NCBI RefSeq assembly: GCF_000156395.1
Contig: NZ_GG703818.1
Span: 954,772-1,018,771 of the forward strand
Origin: Providencia rustigianii DSM 4541
GTDB lineage: Bacteria; Pseudomonadota; Gammaproteobacteria; Enterobacterales; Enterobacteriaceae
Reading direction: 5' to 3'
DNA: 64,000 nucleotides
In this document: one piece after another, positions 50,536 to 60,454 of the stretch
Position numbering within the stretch: position 1 is the stretch's first letter
How the letters are laid out: every line of letters starts with the position of its first letter
The notes under the pieces: generated by a model
Told to the model about the DNA's origin: nothing
Databases searched by the model: none
The model's input: the letters and a program-made list of their open reading frames with translations, nothing else
Program-made: the position numbers and the translations under genes

Positions 50536-50732
50536 GGTTTCTCTACATCACTTAATTATTCAAAATGGAACTCGCTACAGATTGTAGCAGAAACCTAACC
50601 AACTCTTGAGCAACGATCCTTTCTATTTATAAAAAACAAAAAACCACATCATTCATCAGAACGATATGGCTTTACTTTGTTTTTTGCTTTGCTCTTTTTC
50701 TTTTATTACAACGATATATTTTTCTAAACTAT
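50536..50732. other. Gap between rep and the ERIC-like element
   Basis: About 200 bp, upstream of rep on its strand, so it should hold the rep promoter. A and T tracts near 50630-50700 may end ilvC transcription. No gene seen; ppiC, present here in E. coli, is missing. Confidence 0.4.
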
Positions 50733-50844
50733 TCGCGTTAGAGGAAGGCGGCAAAGGAGGTTATCCTAAGGAGCATACATTTAGTATGTAACTTGGGTAA
50801 CCGAGTGTAGCCAACGCACCTATCACGCGAAGAGTGACGAAAAA
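50733..50844. repeat. ERIC-like (IRU) intergenic repeat
   Basis: The core AAGGAGCATACATTTAGTA, followed by TGTAACTTGGGTAACCGAG and then AGCCAACGCAC, closely follows the ERIC consensus (AGGAGCTTACAT, GTGACTGGGGTGAGCGAG, AGCCAACGCAC). It also keeps the tail GAAGAGTGACG, near ERIC GAAGTATGACG. It contains the central hairpin CATAC-ATTTA-GTATG and complementary ends. It abuts the ilvC stop, so would be in the ilvC 3' untranslated region. Assignment is from recalled consensus. Confidence 0.65.
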
Positions 50845-52320
50845 TTAGTGAGCGACGGCGATCTTCTTCATATCCGTCATATACCCACGTAAAGTCTTAC
50901 CGATTTTTTCAATAGGATGGTTACGAATCGCTTCGTTGATATCACGCAGCTGCGCATTATCAGTGCCGTTATCAGCCACTGGTTTTGCTAAATCACCCGC
51001 TTGCAATTTGGTCATAAACTCTTTCAACATTGGTACTGCCGCAAATGAGAATAAATAGTTACCGTACTCAGCGGTATCAGAAATAACCACGTTCATCTCA
51101 TATAAACGCTTACGGGCAATAGTATTCGCAATCAGTGGTAATTCATGCAGTGATTCATAATATGCAGACTCTTCAAGGATCCCTGCTTCTAACATGGTAT
51201 CAAAAGCTAATTCAACACCCGCTTTAACCATCGCAACTAATAGAACACCATGGTCAAAGTACTCTTGCTCTGAAATTTTAGCCGTAGATTCTGGGTAATT
51301 CTCAAATGATGATTGACCCGTTTCTTCACGCCATGTCAGCAAGTTTTTATCATTATTTGCCCAGTCTGCCATCATCGTTGATGAGAACTCACCAGAAATA
51401 ATGTCATCCATATGTTTTTGGAACAGTGGCGCTAAAATAGTTTTTAATTGTTCAGAAAGTGCATAAGCGCGTACTTTTGCTGGATTAGACAGACGGTCCA
51501 TCATCAGGGTGATACCACCTTGCTTCAGCGCTTCAGTAATCGTTTCCCAACCAAATTGAATTAATTTTCCTGCATAGCCCGGTTCTACACCATCCGCGAC
51601 CATTTTATCATAGCTCAGTAATGCGCCCGCTTGCAGCATACCGCACAGAATCGTTTGCTCGCCCATCAAGTCAGACTTAACTTCTGCAACAAATGACGAT
51701 TCCAGAACCCCAGCACGGTGACCCCCTGTCGCTGCTGCCCACGCTTTCGCGATTGCCATACCTTCGCCTTTCGGATCATTTTCTGGATGAACCGCGATCA
51801 AGGTTGGAACACCAAAGCCACGCTTATACTCTTCACGAACTTCCGTTCCTGGGCATTTTGGTGCAACCATCACAACAGTGATGTCTTTACGGATTTCCTC
51901 ACCAACTTCAACAATGTTGAAGCCATGGGAATAGCCTAACGCAGCGCCTTGCTTCATCATTGGCTGAACAGCACGAACAACCGTAGAGTGTTGCTTGTCT
52001 GGCGTTAAGTTAATAACTAAATCAGCTTCAGGGATCAACTCTTCATAGGTACCAACTTTGAAACCATTTTCTGTTGCTTTACGCCATGATGCACGTTTTT
52101 CACTGATCGCTTCTGGACGCAGCGCATAAGCGATATCTAAACCAGAATCACGCATATTCAGACCTTGGTTCAGACCTTGAGCTCCACAACCGACGATGAC
52201 GATTTTTTTACCTTTCAGATATCCTGCTTCATCCGCAAATTCATCGCGGTTCATAAAGCGGCATTTGCCTAATTGAGCTAACTGGTCACGCAAGTTCAAT
52301 GTATTAAAATAATTCGCCAT
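50845..52320 (-). CDS. ilvC: Ketol-acid reductoisomerase
   Basis: A 491-aa class II (long) KARI making dihydroxy acids from acetolactate and acetohydroxybutyrate with NADPH. Rossmann motif [19 protein letters not shown]; catalytic-site segments include [24 protein letters not shown] and the duplicated C-terminal helical domain. It is divergent from ilvY, whose product activates ilvC on inducer binding. Length equals E. coli. Confidence 0.98.
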   Translation of the reverse strand: MANYFNTLNLRDQLAQLGKCRFMNRDEFADEAGYLKGKKIVIVGCGAQGLNQGLNMRDSGLDIAYALRPEAISEKRASWRKATENGFKVGTYEELIPEADLVINLTPDKQHSTVVRAVQPMMKQGAALGYSHGFNIVEVGEEIRKDITVVMVAPKCPGTEVREEYKRGFGVPTLIAVHPENDPKGEGMAIAKAWAAATGGHRAGVLESSFVAEVKSDLMGEQTILCGMLQAGALLSYDKMVADGVEPGYAGKLIQFGWETITEALKQGGITLMMDRLSNPAKVRAYALSEQLKTILAPLFQKHMDDIISGEFSSTMMADWANNDKNLLTWREETGQSSFENYPESTAKISEQEYFDHGVLLVAMVKAGVELAFDTMLEAGILEESAYYESLHELPLIANTIARKRLYEMNVVISDTAEYGNYLFSFAAVPMLKEFMTKLQAGDLAKPVADNGTDNAQLRDINEAIRNHPIEKIGKTLRGYMTDMKKIAVAH

Positions 52321-52463
52321 GGTCTTACTCCATTACTCGGTCAGTGTTCTGTTGTGTTTGTATTATCAGACAACCTCGTTGCCTGTTGCTCATTATTGAG
52401 CAGTTATGGATTTACTATATGCGATGATTCACATTGCTTAAATTGATATATTAACAATATAAT

Positions 52464-52480
52464 GTTGCAATATTTGCAAC
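52464..52480. promoter_or_regulatory. Probable IlvY operator
   Basis: Perfect palindrome GTTGCAA-TAT-TTGCAAC in the 188-bp ilvC-ilvY gap, 28 bp before ilvY. It has the T-N11-A symmetry of LysR-type regulators. IlvY binds two operators here in E. coli; a second copy was not clearly found. Confidence 0.7.
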
Positions 52481-52508
52481 GTGATAAATCATCCGATACG
52501 AGGGTCAA

Positions 52509-53405
52509 ATGGATATCCGTGATCTACGATTATTTCTGCATTTAGCAGAAAGCTGCCACTTTGGGCGCACATCAAAAGCAATGCATGTCAGCCCTTCAAC
52601 ACTATCAAGGCAGATACAGCGTTTAGAGGACCAGCTTGGGCATCCCTTATTTATTCGAGATAATCGCTCCGTGAAACTCACCCAAGCAGGCGAGCATTTA
52701 AAACAGTTCGCTCAGCAAACACTATTGCAATATCAGCAGCTACAGTATGCCCTTAATCATCAAAGTCCATCATTGAGCGGTGAATTACGTCTGTTTTGTT
52801 CTGTCACGGCGGCGTACAGCCACCTACCCCAAGTGCTGGATAAATTTCGAGCCTTGCATCCATTGGTAGAAATTAAATTGACGACAGGTGATGCCGCCGA
52901 TGCTGTCGAAAAAGTTGAAACCAAAGAGGCCGATTTAGGTATCGCAGGAAAACCCGAGCGCCTACCTGATAATGTGCGTTTTGCAAAGATTGGTGAAATT
53001 CCGTTAGTACTGATTGCCCCGTCATTGCCATGTGCAGTCAGAAGTATGGTGATTGAAGATAAACCTGATTGGTCTTCAGTTCCCTTTATATTGCCTGAGC
53101 ATGGTCCTTCACGTAAGCGAATTGAACTCTGGTTTAAACGTCATCAAATTCATAATCCCGTGATTTATGCGACAGTATCGGGACACGAGGCGATTGTTTC
53201 TATGGTTGCCTTGGGCTGTGGAATTGCGTTGATCCCGAGTGTTGTCGTGGATAACAGCCCTGAACCTGTTCGTAGTCGCGTTTCCCAACTCGATAATATT
53301 TCGATGGTCGAACCCTTTGAACTCGGCGTTTGCCTGTTAAGCAAACGCCTAAGCGACCCTTTGGTGAAAGCATTCTGGGAATTGCTCCCAGAACATTCAG
53401 TCTAA
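52509..53405 (+). CDS. ilvY: LysR-type regulator IlvY
   Basis: A 298-aa LysR-family activator of ilvC that responds to acetolactate/acetohydroxybutyrate and represses itself. The N-terminal winged helix (MDIRDLRLFLHLAESCHFGR, then STLSRQIQRLEDQLGHPLF) is followed by a linker helix and a periplasmic-binding-like domain. Its 3' end overlaps the convergent ilvA end by 9 bp. Confidence 0.95.
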   Translation: MDIRDLRLFLHLAESCHFGRTSKAMHVSPSTLSRQIQRLEDQLGHPLFIRDNRSVKLTQAGEHLKQFAQQTLLQYQQLQYALNHQSPSLSGELRLFCSVTAAYSHLPQVLDKFRALHPLVEIKLTTGDAADAVEKVETKEADLGIAGKPERLPDNVRFAKIGEIPLVLIAPSLPCAVRSMVIEDKPDWSSVPFILPEHGPSRKRIELWFKRHQIHNPVIYATVSGHEAIVSMVALGCGIALIPSVVVDNSPEPVRSRVSQLDNISMVEPFELGVCLLSKRLSDPLVKAFWELLPEHSV

Positions 53406-54971
53406 TGTCGTTTGTCTATCTTGTGGCGCTAAGAAAAAACGGAAGGATGGATTGCCTGTTTCATCGTGATATTCATAGCCTAATGCATCAAGATGACGAT
53501 CAAAGCGTACTTCTGGGCCTGACAGTTCAAATGCCGCCAGCACACGCCCGTAGTCAGTACCATGGCTACGGTAATGGAACAGCGTAATATTCCAGTGGGT
53601 TCCCAAGGTTTCTAAAAATTTTAATAGTGCGCCCGGCGATTCAGGAAATTCAAAGCTATACAATTTTTCATCTAATGGCTTGGATGGGCGACCACCAATC
53701 ATATAACGAACATGTAATTTTGCCATTTCATCATCGGAAAGGTCGGCAACTTCATAACCATTCCCTTGTAGCTCCTGAATGATATCAACGCGTTCACGCT
53801 CGCCGCCATTGAGCCGAACACCAACAAAAATACACGCGCGATCAGGATCTGCATCGGTGTAGCGATAATTAAATTCGGTAATAGAGCGGTTACCCAGTAG
53901 CTGGCAAAAACGTAAAAAGCTACCTTTCTGCTCAGGAATTGTTACCGCGAGTAATGCTTCTCGCTGCTCACCCAGCTCACAGCGCTCGGAAACATAGCGT
54001 AGCCCGTGGAAATTCATATTGGCGCCAGATAAGACATGCGCCAAACGTTCTCCACGAATGTTGTGTTGCTGAACATATTTTTTCAGACCCGCTAAGGCTA
54101 AAGCCCCCGATGGTTCTGCAATTGCTCTAACATCTTCAAAAATATCCTTCAATGCTGCACAAATTGCATCACTATCGACGGTGATCACATCATCAACATA
54201 CTGCTGGCATAACCGAAAGGTTTCATCGCCGATACGCTTTACCGCTACGCCTTCAGCAAATAATCCCACACGAGGAAGATCAACGGGATGACCTGCTTCT
54301 AATGCCGCTTTTAAACAAGCCGCATCTTCCGCTTCTACACCAATGATCTGAATTTCAGGCATTAATTGTTTAATTAACACCGCGACACCAGCAATAAGCC
54401 CGCCACCGCCTACAGGAACAAAAATACGATCTAAATGTGCATCTTGTTGAAGTAACTCCAAAGCTATCGTGGCTTGCCCTGCGATCACAGATGGGTGATC
54501 AAATGGTGGAACAAAGGTATAGCCCTCTTTTTCTGCCATTGCGATAGCATAGGTTTTGGCTTCGTCAAAGTTTGCGCCATATAAAATAGCCTCCCCGCCA
54601 AAACTACGAACCGCATCAACTTTGATGTCTGCCGTTGCAACAGGCATAACAATTTTAGCTTTGACGCCAACACGACTCGCCGATAGAGCGACACCTTGCG
54701 CATGGTTACCCGCTGATGCAGTAACCACACCTTTCTTTTTTTGCTCTTCCGTCAGAGTTGCAATCATCGCATAGGCACCGCGCAGCTTAAAGCTATGAAC
54801 CGGCTGCCTATCCTCTCTCTTCACTAAAATCGTATTACCCATACGAGATGAAAGCTTGCTCATTTCTTGAAGCGGCGTAACTTGCGCCACTTCATAAACG
54901 GGAGCACTGAGTGCTGCTTTTAAGTAATCAGCTCCAGAGGGCATTGTAGGTAACGGTTTTGCAGCTGCCAC
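53397..54971 (-). CDS. ilvA: Threonine deaminase (biosynthetic)
   Basis: IlvA converts threonine to 2-oxobutyrate, the first isoleucine-specific step, and is inhibited by isoleucine. PLP lysine is Lys62 (PVHSFKLRGAY), with SAGNHAQG and GGGGLIAG for the phosphate. Two C-terminal ACT-like domains begin near 335. GTG 54971 is chosen because GGAGG lies 6 nt upstream and residue numbering then matches E. coli (Lys62). A TTG two codons earlier directly abuts GGAGG. 524 aa versus 514. Last gene of ilvLGMEDA. Confidence 0.96.
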   Translation of the reverse strand: MAAAKPLPTMPSGADYLKAALSAPVYEVAQVTPLQEMSKLSSRMGNTILVKREDRQPVHSFKLRGAYAMIATLTEEQKKKGVVTASAGNHAQGVALSASRVGVKAKIVMPVATADIKVDAVRSFGGEAILYGANFDEAKTYAIAMAEKEGYTFVPPFDHPSVIAGQATIALELLQQDAHLDRIFVPVGGGGLIAGVAVLIKQLMPEIQIIGVEAEDAACLKAALEAGHPVDLPRVGLFAEGVAVKRIGDETFRLCQQYVDDVITVDSDAICAALKDIFEDVRAIAEPSGALALAGLKKYVQQHNIRGERLAHVLSGANMNFHGLRYVSERCELGEQREALLAVTIPEQKGSFLRFCQLLGNRSITEFNYRYTDADPDRACIFVGVRLNGGERERVDIIQELQGNGYEVADLSDDEMAKLHVRYMIGGRPSKPLDEKLYSFEFPESPGALLKFLETLGTHWNITLFHYRSHGTDYGRVLAAFELSGPEVRFDRHLDALGYEYHDETGNPSFRFFLAPQDRQTTLD

Positions 54972-54973
54972 AA

Positions 54974-56824
54974 TCAACCTCCTAGCTTAGATTTATCGCG
55001 TACTGCGCCTTTATCTGCGCTCGTTGCAAGGGAGGCATAAGCCCGTAAAGCAAATGAAACTTCACGTTGGCGATTTCGTGGTGTGTATGCTTTATCTCCA
55101 CGCGCGAGTTCTGCTTCACGGCGTTTTGCCAATTCATCCTCACTAACATCCAGCACCATGGTGCGATTTGGAATGTTAATATCGATAATATCGCCATCTT
55201 GTACCAGCGCTAATAAACCGCCACTTGCCGCCTCTGGGGAGATATGTCCAATAGACAGACCAGAGCTTCCCCCTGAAAATCGTCCATCGGTTATCAAAGC
55301 ACAGCTTTTTCCTAATCCCATGGATTTCAGATAAGAGGTTGGGTACAGCATCTCTTGCATACCAGGTCCACCTTTAGGACCTTCATAGCGAATAACAACC
55401 ACATCCCCAGCCACCACTTTCCCACCCAAAACGGCTTCTACAGCATCGTCTTGGCTTTCGTACACTTTAGCTGGGCCACGGAAGATTAAACTACCTTCAT
55501 CAACGCCTGCCGTTTTAACAATACAGCCATTCTCCGCGATATTACCCGACAGAACCGCCAAACCGCCATCCAAGCTATAAGCATGCTCGATACTACGGAT
55601 ACACCCATTTTCACGGTCAGTATCCAGTGATGGCCAACGGCAGCTTTGTGAAAATGCTTGGGTTGTACGAATACCTGCAGGACCCGCAGAAAACATTGAT
55701 TTTACAGACTCATCTTTAGTCAGCATAACATCGTACTGAGCTAATGTTTCTTGGAAGGAAAGTCCTAGAATATTCGTCACATTCTCTTGCAGTAAACCAG
55801 CGCGACTTAGTTCACCCAAGATCCCAAGAACACCACCAGCACGATGGACATCTTCCATATGATATTTCTGGGTACTTGGAGCAACTTTACACAAGTGAGG
55901 TACTTGGCGAGATAAGCGATCAATATCATCCATCGTAAAGTCAATTTCTGCTTCTTGTGCCGCCGCAAGTAAATGTAAAACGGTGTTAGTTGAGCCACCC
56001 ATCGCAATATCTAATGTCATCGCGTTTTCAAATGCAGCTTTATTCGCGATATTACGAGGTAATGCACTTTCATCATCTTGTTCGTAATAGCGCTTTGTCA
56101 GTTCAACAATACGTTTGCCTGCATTAACAAATAATGTTTTACGATCTGAATGAGTTGCCAGTAATGAGCCATTTCCCGGTTGAGAAAGCCCTAATGCCTC
56201 CGTTAAACAGTTCATGGAGTTCGCAGTGAACATACCGGAGCATGACCCGCATGTTGGGCACGCTGAACGCTCAATTTGCTCACTTTCTTCATCACTGACA
56301 TTAGGATTCGCGCCTTGGATCATCGCATCCACAAGATCAAGTTTGATAATTTGGTCTGAAAGCTTGGTTTTTCCGGCTTCCATTGGACCGCCAGAAACAA
56401 AAATGACCGGGATATTCAGACGTAGAGACGCCATTAACATTCCGGGAGTAATTTTATCGCAGTTAGAAATGCACACCATTGCATCCGCACAATGGGCATT
56501 TACCATATATTCAACGGAGTCAGCAATTAATTCACGGGAAGGTAAGGAATACAACATTCCTCCATGCCCCATCGCAATCCCATCATCTACCGCGATAGTG
56601 TTAAACTCTTTCGCCACGCCGCCTGCTAGTTCGATTTGTTCTGCGACGAGTTTCCCTAAATCACGTAAATGTACGTGACCAGGAACAAACTGAGTGAATG
56701 AGTTAACAACCGCAATAATTGGTTTTCCAAAGTCAGCATCGGTCATACCTGTTGCACGCCATAAGGCGCGTGCTCCTGCCATATTACGACCATGGGTGGT
56801 TGTTGCTGAACGGTACTTAGGCAT
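54974..56824 (-). CDS. ilvD: Dihydroxy-acid dehydratase
   Basis: A 616-aa Fe-S dehydratase forming 2-keto acids in valine and isoleucine synthesis. Cluster ligands are in [11 protein letters not shown] and [19 protein letters not shown]-terminal motif [21 protein letters not shown] contacts the substrate and Mg. Same length as E. coli. Its stop is two bases before the ilvA start. Confidence 0.98.
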   Translation of the reverse strand: MPKYRSATTTHGRNMAGARALWRATGMTDADFGKPIIAVVNSFTQFVPGHVHLRDLGKLVAEQIELAGGVAKEFNTIAVDDGIAMGHGGMLYSLPSRELIADSVEYMVNAHCADAMVCISNCDKITPGMLMASLRLNIPVIFVSGGPMEAGKTKLSDQIIKLDLVDAMIQGANPNVSDEESEQIERSACPTCGSCSGMFTANSMNCLTEALGLSQPGNGSLLATHSDRKTLFVNAGKRIVELTKRYYEQDDESALPRNIANKAAFENAMTLDIAMGGSTNTVLHLLAAAQEAEIDFTMDDIDRLSRQVPHLCKVAPSTQKYHMEDVHRAGGVLGILGELSRAGLLQENVTNILGLSFQETLAQYDVMLTKDESVKSMFSAGPAGIRTTQAFSQSCRWPSLDTDRENGCIRSIEHAYSLDGGLAVLSGNIAENGCIVKTAGVDEGSLIFRGPAKVYESQDDAVEAVLGGKVVAGDVVVIRYEGPKGGPGMQEMLYPTSYLKSMGLGKSCALITDGRFSGGSSGLSIGHISPEAASGGLLALVQDGDIIDINIPNRTMVLDVSEDELAKRREAELARGDKAYTPRNRQREVSFALRAYASLATSADKGAVRDKSKLGG

Positions 56825-56885
56825 ATCTTGACTCCCGTGTATTAAAACAGGCGGGGAACGACCGCCTGTAATCGATATAATTTAG

Positions 56886-57815
56886 TTATTGAGGGTTTAC
56901 TGGATCTAACCAGCCCCATTTGTCTTCTGTTGTACCGTCAAACAAGCCAAAGAATGCTTGTTGAATTTTCTTAGTGATAGGGCCACAACGACCAATACCT
57001 ACTTGGATACCATCAACACTACGTACTGGCGTGATCTCTGCTGCTGTACCCGTCATAAATACTTCATCCGCAAGATAGAGAGACTCTCGAGATAGCGTTT
57101 GTTCGCGAACTTCGATACCCATATCTTTTGCTAACGTTAGAATCGCATCACGCGTGATCCCAGGTAAAGCTGAGGATGTAAATGGCGGTGTATACAGAAT
57201 GCCATCCTTCACTTCAAAAATATTTTCACCAGCCCCTTCAGATAGGTAACCATGTACATCTAATGCGATTCCCTCTTGGTAGCCATGGCGGCGAGCTTCA
57301 CTACCAACCAATAATGACGATAGATAGTTACCACCGGCCTTAGCACCTGTAGGAATAGTATTTGGAGCTACACGATTCCATGAAGAAACCATGGCATCAA
57401 TACCTTGGTCTAGAGCTTCTTCTCCTAAATAGGCGCCCCATGGAAACGCAGCTAAAATCACATCGGTACTATAACCATCTGGCGGGTTGACACCCATTCC
57501 CACATCACCAATAAAAACTAATGGACGAATATACGCACTGACTAAGTTATTTTTACGCAAAGTTGCACGGCAGGCTTCCATTAACTCATCAACACTATAG
57601 CTGACAGGCATACGGTAAATTTTTGCAGAGTCATGCAAACGTTGCATGTGCTCACGATGACGGAATACCACAGGTCCTTTGTGAGAGTCATAGCAACGAA
57701 CGCCTTCAAATACTGAAGTTCCATAATGCAGGGCATGAGACATAACGTGAACTTTTGCATCTGCCCAAGGCGTCATTTCACCGTTAAACCAAATAAAGTC
57801 AGCTTTCTTAGTCAT
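56886..57815 (-). CDS. ilvE: Branched-chain amino acid aminotransferase
   Basis: A 309-aa fold-type IV PLP aminotransferase for valine, leucine and isoleucine. The PLP lysine is in TGAKAGGNYLSSLL; EGAGENIFEV and FMTGTAAEITPV are the family signature. Starts MTKKADFIWFNGEM, as E. coli. Third structural gene of the operon, 13 bp after ilvM. Confidence 0.97.
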   Translation of the reverse strand: MTKKADFIWFNGEMTPWADAKVHVMSHALHYGTSVFEGVRCYDSHKGPVVFRHREHMQRLHDSAKIYRMPVSYSVDELMEACRATLRKNNLVSAYIRPLVFIGDVGMGVNPPDGYSTDVILAAFPWGAYLGEEALDQGIDAMVSSWNRVAPNTIPTGAKAGGNYLSSLLVGSEARRHGYQEGIALDVHGYLSEGAGENIFEVKDGILYTPPFTSSALPGITRDAILTLAKDMGIEVREQTLSRESLYLADEVFMTGTAAEITPVRSVDGIQVGIGRCGPITKKIQQAFFGLFDGTTEDKWGWLDPVNPQ

Positions 57816-57828
57816 TTTAATTTATTCC

Positions 57829-58098
57829 TTACATTGCACTTTGTGTGCGTAATAGTCGTGATTCTTGTTGTCTTATTTCAACTGCAGTGATGTCAGATAG
57901 CTTAGTTAACTGCGCGCACAATTGTGCTAATGGTCGTTGGCTACTGACGGTCAATTCAATACTTACATTATCACCATCTGATAATTGATCCATATTCATG
58001 GAGTTAATTCGAAATCCACGATGGCGAGTGACTCGTAAAATACGCTCTAAAACCTCTGGACGAAAGCGAGCCAATATTGAGATTTGATGTTGCATCAT
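57829..58098 (-). CDS. ilvM: Acetolactate synthase II small subunit
   Basis: An 89-aa single-ACT-domain subunit that is required for IlvG activity. N-terminus [12 protein letters not shown] and the motif [15 protein letters not shown] match E. coli IlvM. Overlaps ilvG by 4 nt (ATGA). Confidence 0.95.
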   Translation of the reverse strand: MMQHQISILARFRPEVLERILRVTRHRGFRINSMNMDQLSDGDNVSIELTVSSQRPLAQLCAQLTKLSDITAVEIRQQESRLLRTQSAM

Positions 58099-59741
58099 AA
58101 CGGTTTCTCCATCATTTTTTCATTGCTTGCCCCTGGTGGAACCAATGGCCAGACGTTTTCTAATTCATTAATTGATACCTGTAATAAAAATGCGCCTTCA
58201 CTAGTCAGTAATTCATCAAGTGCGGCATCCACTTCAGATTTGCGGGTAATACGACGACCTTGAATACCAAAAGCGCCCGCTAATGCAACAAAATCTGGGT
58301 TATCAGTCAAAATAGTTTCGCTATAGCGCTGCTCAAAGAATAGTTCTTGCCACTGACGTACCATACCTAACCGCTGGTTATCTAATAATAAAATCTTCAC
58401 AGGTAGCTGTTTACGTTTGATAGTACCCAGCTCTTGAACGTTCATCATGAAAGAACCATCACCAGAGACACATACCACGGTGTCATTAGGGCGAGCAACC
58501 TGAGCACCAATTGCAGCTGGAACACCAAACCCCATAGTTCCGAGACCACTGGACGTCAAAAAGTTTTCAGGCGCATCCACAGAGATGTGCTGAGCAGACC
58601 ACATTTGATGTTGCCCAACATCCGTCGTCACTACCGTATTAGGTTTCATTTTTTCTGATAACTGCTTCAACAACAGAGGAGCATAGATTGGTTCCCCTGG
58701 ATGATCATAGCGCCAGCCACACTCTTGCTTTAGTTGCTGAACTTCATGCTGCCAATTTGTAATGGATTTCTTCACCATCAATTTAGGTAATAACGCTTTA
58801 GCATCCCCTAATAGAGCAACATGAGTTTGACGTAATTTATCTAACTCTACATAGTCAATGTCGATATGAATGACTTTTGCATTCGGTGCAAAAGTATTTA
58901 ATTTTCCGGTGACCCTATCATCAAAGCGAGCGCCAACTGCAATTAATAAATCACAACGTTGCACCGAGATATTAGCGGCTTTAGTTCCATGCATGCCAAG
59001 CATACCTAAGTAGTTTTTATCCGATGGCGAAACTGAACCCAATCCTTTTAACGTCACAACTGATGGAATGCCGGTGTATTCAATAAAAGCTCTCAGCTCA
59101 TTCACTGCTCCAGACATTCCTACGCCCCCACCAACATATAACATGGGTTTTTCTGACTGTTCCAGTAATGCTCTTGCTTGTTGAATCTCATCTTGCGGAG
59201 TGACATCGTCTTGTTCAACAGGCATCAAATATGGCGCTAATTCTGCATGTTGTAGCTGAATATCTTTCGGAATATCAATCAGTACAGGTCCGGGACGTCC
59301 ACTATTTGCGATTGCGAAAGCTTCAGCGAGAATACGCGGTAACTCTTCTATCGATTCCACTAAAAAACTGTGTTTTGTACAGGCGAGGGATAATCCTAAA
59401 ACATCAATCTCCTGAAAAGCATCAGTACCAATAAACGCAGATGCGACTTGCCCCGTTATCGCGACTACAGGTACAGAGTCAAGTAAAGCGTCTGCTAAAC
59501 CCGTGATAACATTGGTAGCTCCAGGTCCAGAAGTCGCGATACAAACACCCGTTTTACCCGTTGAACGAGCATAACCAATTGCTGCAATCACGGCCCCTTG
59601 TTCATGGCGACACAGTAAATGTTCAACGCCTCCATCATATAGGGCATCGTAAACCGGCATGATTGCCCCTCCGGGATATCCAAAAACAGTATCAACACCT
59701 TGTGTTCGTAATGCCTGAACTAACCATTGTGCTCCGTTCAT
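58095..59741 (-). CDS. ilvG: Acetolactate synthase II large subunit
   Basis: A 548-aa ThDP-, Mg- and FAD-dependent enzyme condensing pyruvate with pyruvate or 2-oxobutyrate. Catalytic Glu47 (CRHEQGA), cofactor motif [12 protein letters not shown] and the C-terminal [15 protein letters not shown]. Same length as the intact E. coli B-type enzyme, with no trace of the frameshift that disables K-12 ilvG. First structural gene after the attenuator. Isozyme II is generally valine-resistant. Confidence 0.98.
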   Translation of the reverse strand: MNGAQWLVQALRTQGVDTVFGYPGGAIMPVYDALYDGGVEHLLCRHEQGAVIAAIGYARSTGKTGVCIATSGPGATNVITGLADALLDSVPVVAITGQVASAFIGTDAFQEIDVLGLSLACTKHSFLVESIEELPRILAEAFAIANSGRPGPVLIDIPKDIQLQHAELAPYLMPVEQDDVTPQDEIQQARALLEQSEKPMLYVGGGVGMSGAVNELRAFIEYTGIPSVVTLKGLGSVSPSDKNYLGMLGMHGTKAANISVQRCDLLIAVGARFDDRVTGKLNTFAPNAKVIHIDIDYVELDKLRQTHVALLGDAKALLPKLMVKKSITNWQHEVQQLKQECGWRYDHPGEPIYAPLLLKQLSEKMKPNTVVTTDVGQHQMWSAQHISVDAPENFLTSSGLGTMGFGVPAAIGAQVARPNDTVVCVSGDGSFMMNVQELGTIKRKQLPVKILLLDNQRLGMVRQWQELFFEQRYSETILTDNPDFVALAGAFGIQGRRITRKSEVDAALDELLTSEGAFLLQVSINELENVWPLVPPGASNEKMMEKPL

Positions 59742-59831
59742 GATTGTCTCCTGTCTGTCTATTATTTTATTTATTTGTATTTATTATGTTTTTATTTATT
59801 TGTTGGTTTGCTAAAGATTCAAGTGAAAAAA

Positions 59832-59857
59832 AACCCCGCGCCTTTCGGTGCGGGGTT
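59832..59857 (-). terminator. ilv operon attenuator
   Basis: Minus strand AACCCCGCACC-GAAA-GGCGCGGGGTT followed by eight T. It lies between ilvL and ilvG. Translation of the Ile/Val/Leu codons in ilvL controls its formation. Confidence 0.92.
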
Positions 59858-59874
59858 CTCGTAAGATTTGGCTA

Positions 59875-59973
59875 CTATTTCAGCCTTCGTCGTCCAAGTG
59901 CAGCCCCGCACGGTGGGATAATAATCACCACCACGCTAATAATTAGGCTAATCACTTGGATGAATTTGTTCAT
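59875..59973 (-). CDS. ilvL: ilvGMEDA leader peptide IlvL
   Basis: A 32-aa leader peptide. It begins MNKFIQVISLIISVVVIII and continues PPCGAALGRRRLK. Sixteen regulatory Ile, Val and Leu codons are clustered, as in E. coli, whose shared core is SVVVIIIPPCGAALGR. Stalling at these codons prevents the attenuator hairpin. Two stop codons (TAG TAG) follow in tandem. Confidence 0.95.
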   Translation of the reverse strand: MNKFIQVISLIISVVVIIIPPCGAALGRRRLK

Positions 59974-60454
59974 GAGTTTAATCTTTTCAACATTTATCGT
60001 TTGCTTTATTAAAGAGTTATCATTTTAAAATTGTTTTGACAACTCTTATTTAATTTTTTAAACATGATGTTTTTTATTTGATTAAAATTCAATTGGTTAC
60101 AGACGACTTAGGACAATCAACTGAATTTAACACTAAAAATCAGTCATTATAATTATCTATTACAAGAGAGTCAGCGTTATTCACCAAATTAATCCAATGC
60201 AAATTAACCTCAATAAAATCTAAAACAGCTGCCAGTTATCCTAATTAATTTCAGAACAAAACTATTTCTATCACAAAATAAAATACCGCCACTATCCCTT
60301 GATTATTAGTATTCGAGCCTTTTCAAAGAAAAATGTAGTGATAAAGAAACCTGATGATTTAATTATCGAGCCTCTTCGCAAAAATAGAAGTAATCACAAT
60401 AAAAATCACTTTTTTTAAACAGCATATAACTCTGTTAACCTAAAAGAGAAATTT
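59974..60454. other. Divergent gap between ilvL and comM
   Basis: About 480 bp, AT-rich. It holds the ilv operon promoter(s) and the comM promoter. TTGTCA on the minus strand (60042-60037) is a possible ilv -35 box. No gene supported. Confidence 0.5.

Noticed and set aside
59744..60028. 94-codon plus-strand frame
   Set aside because: Antisense to ilvL and the attenuator; no ribosome site.
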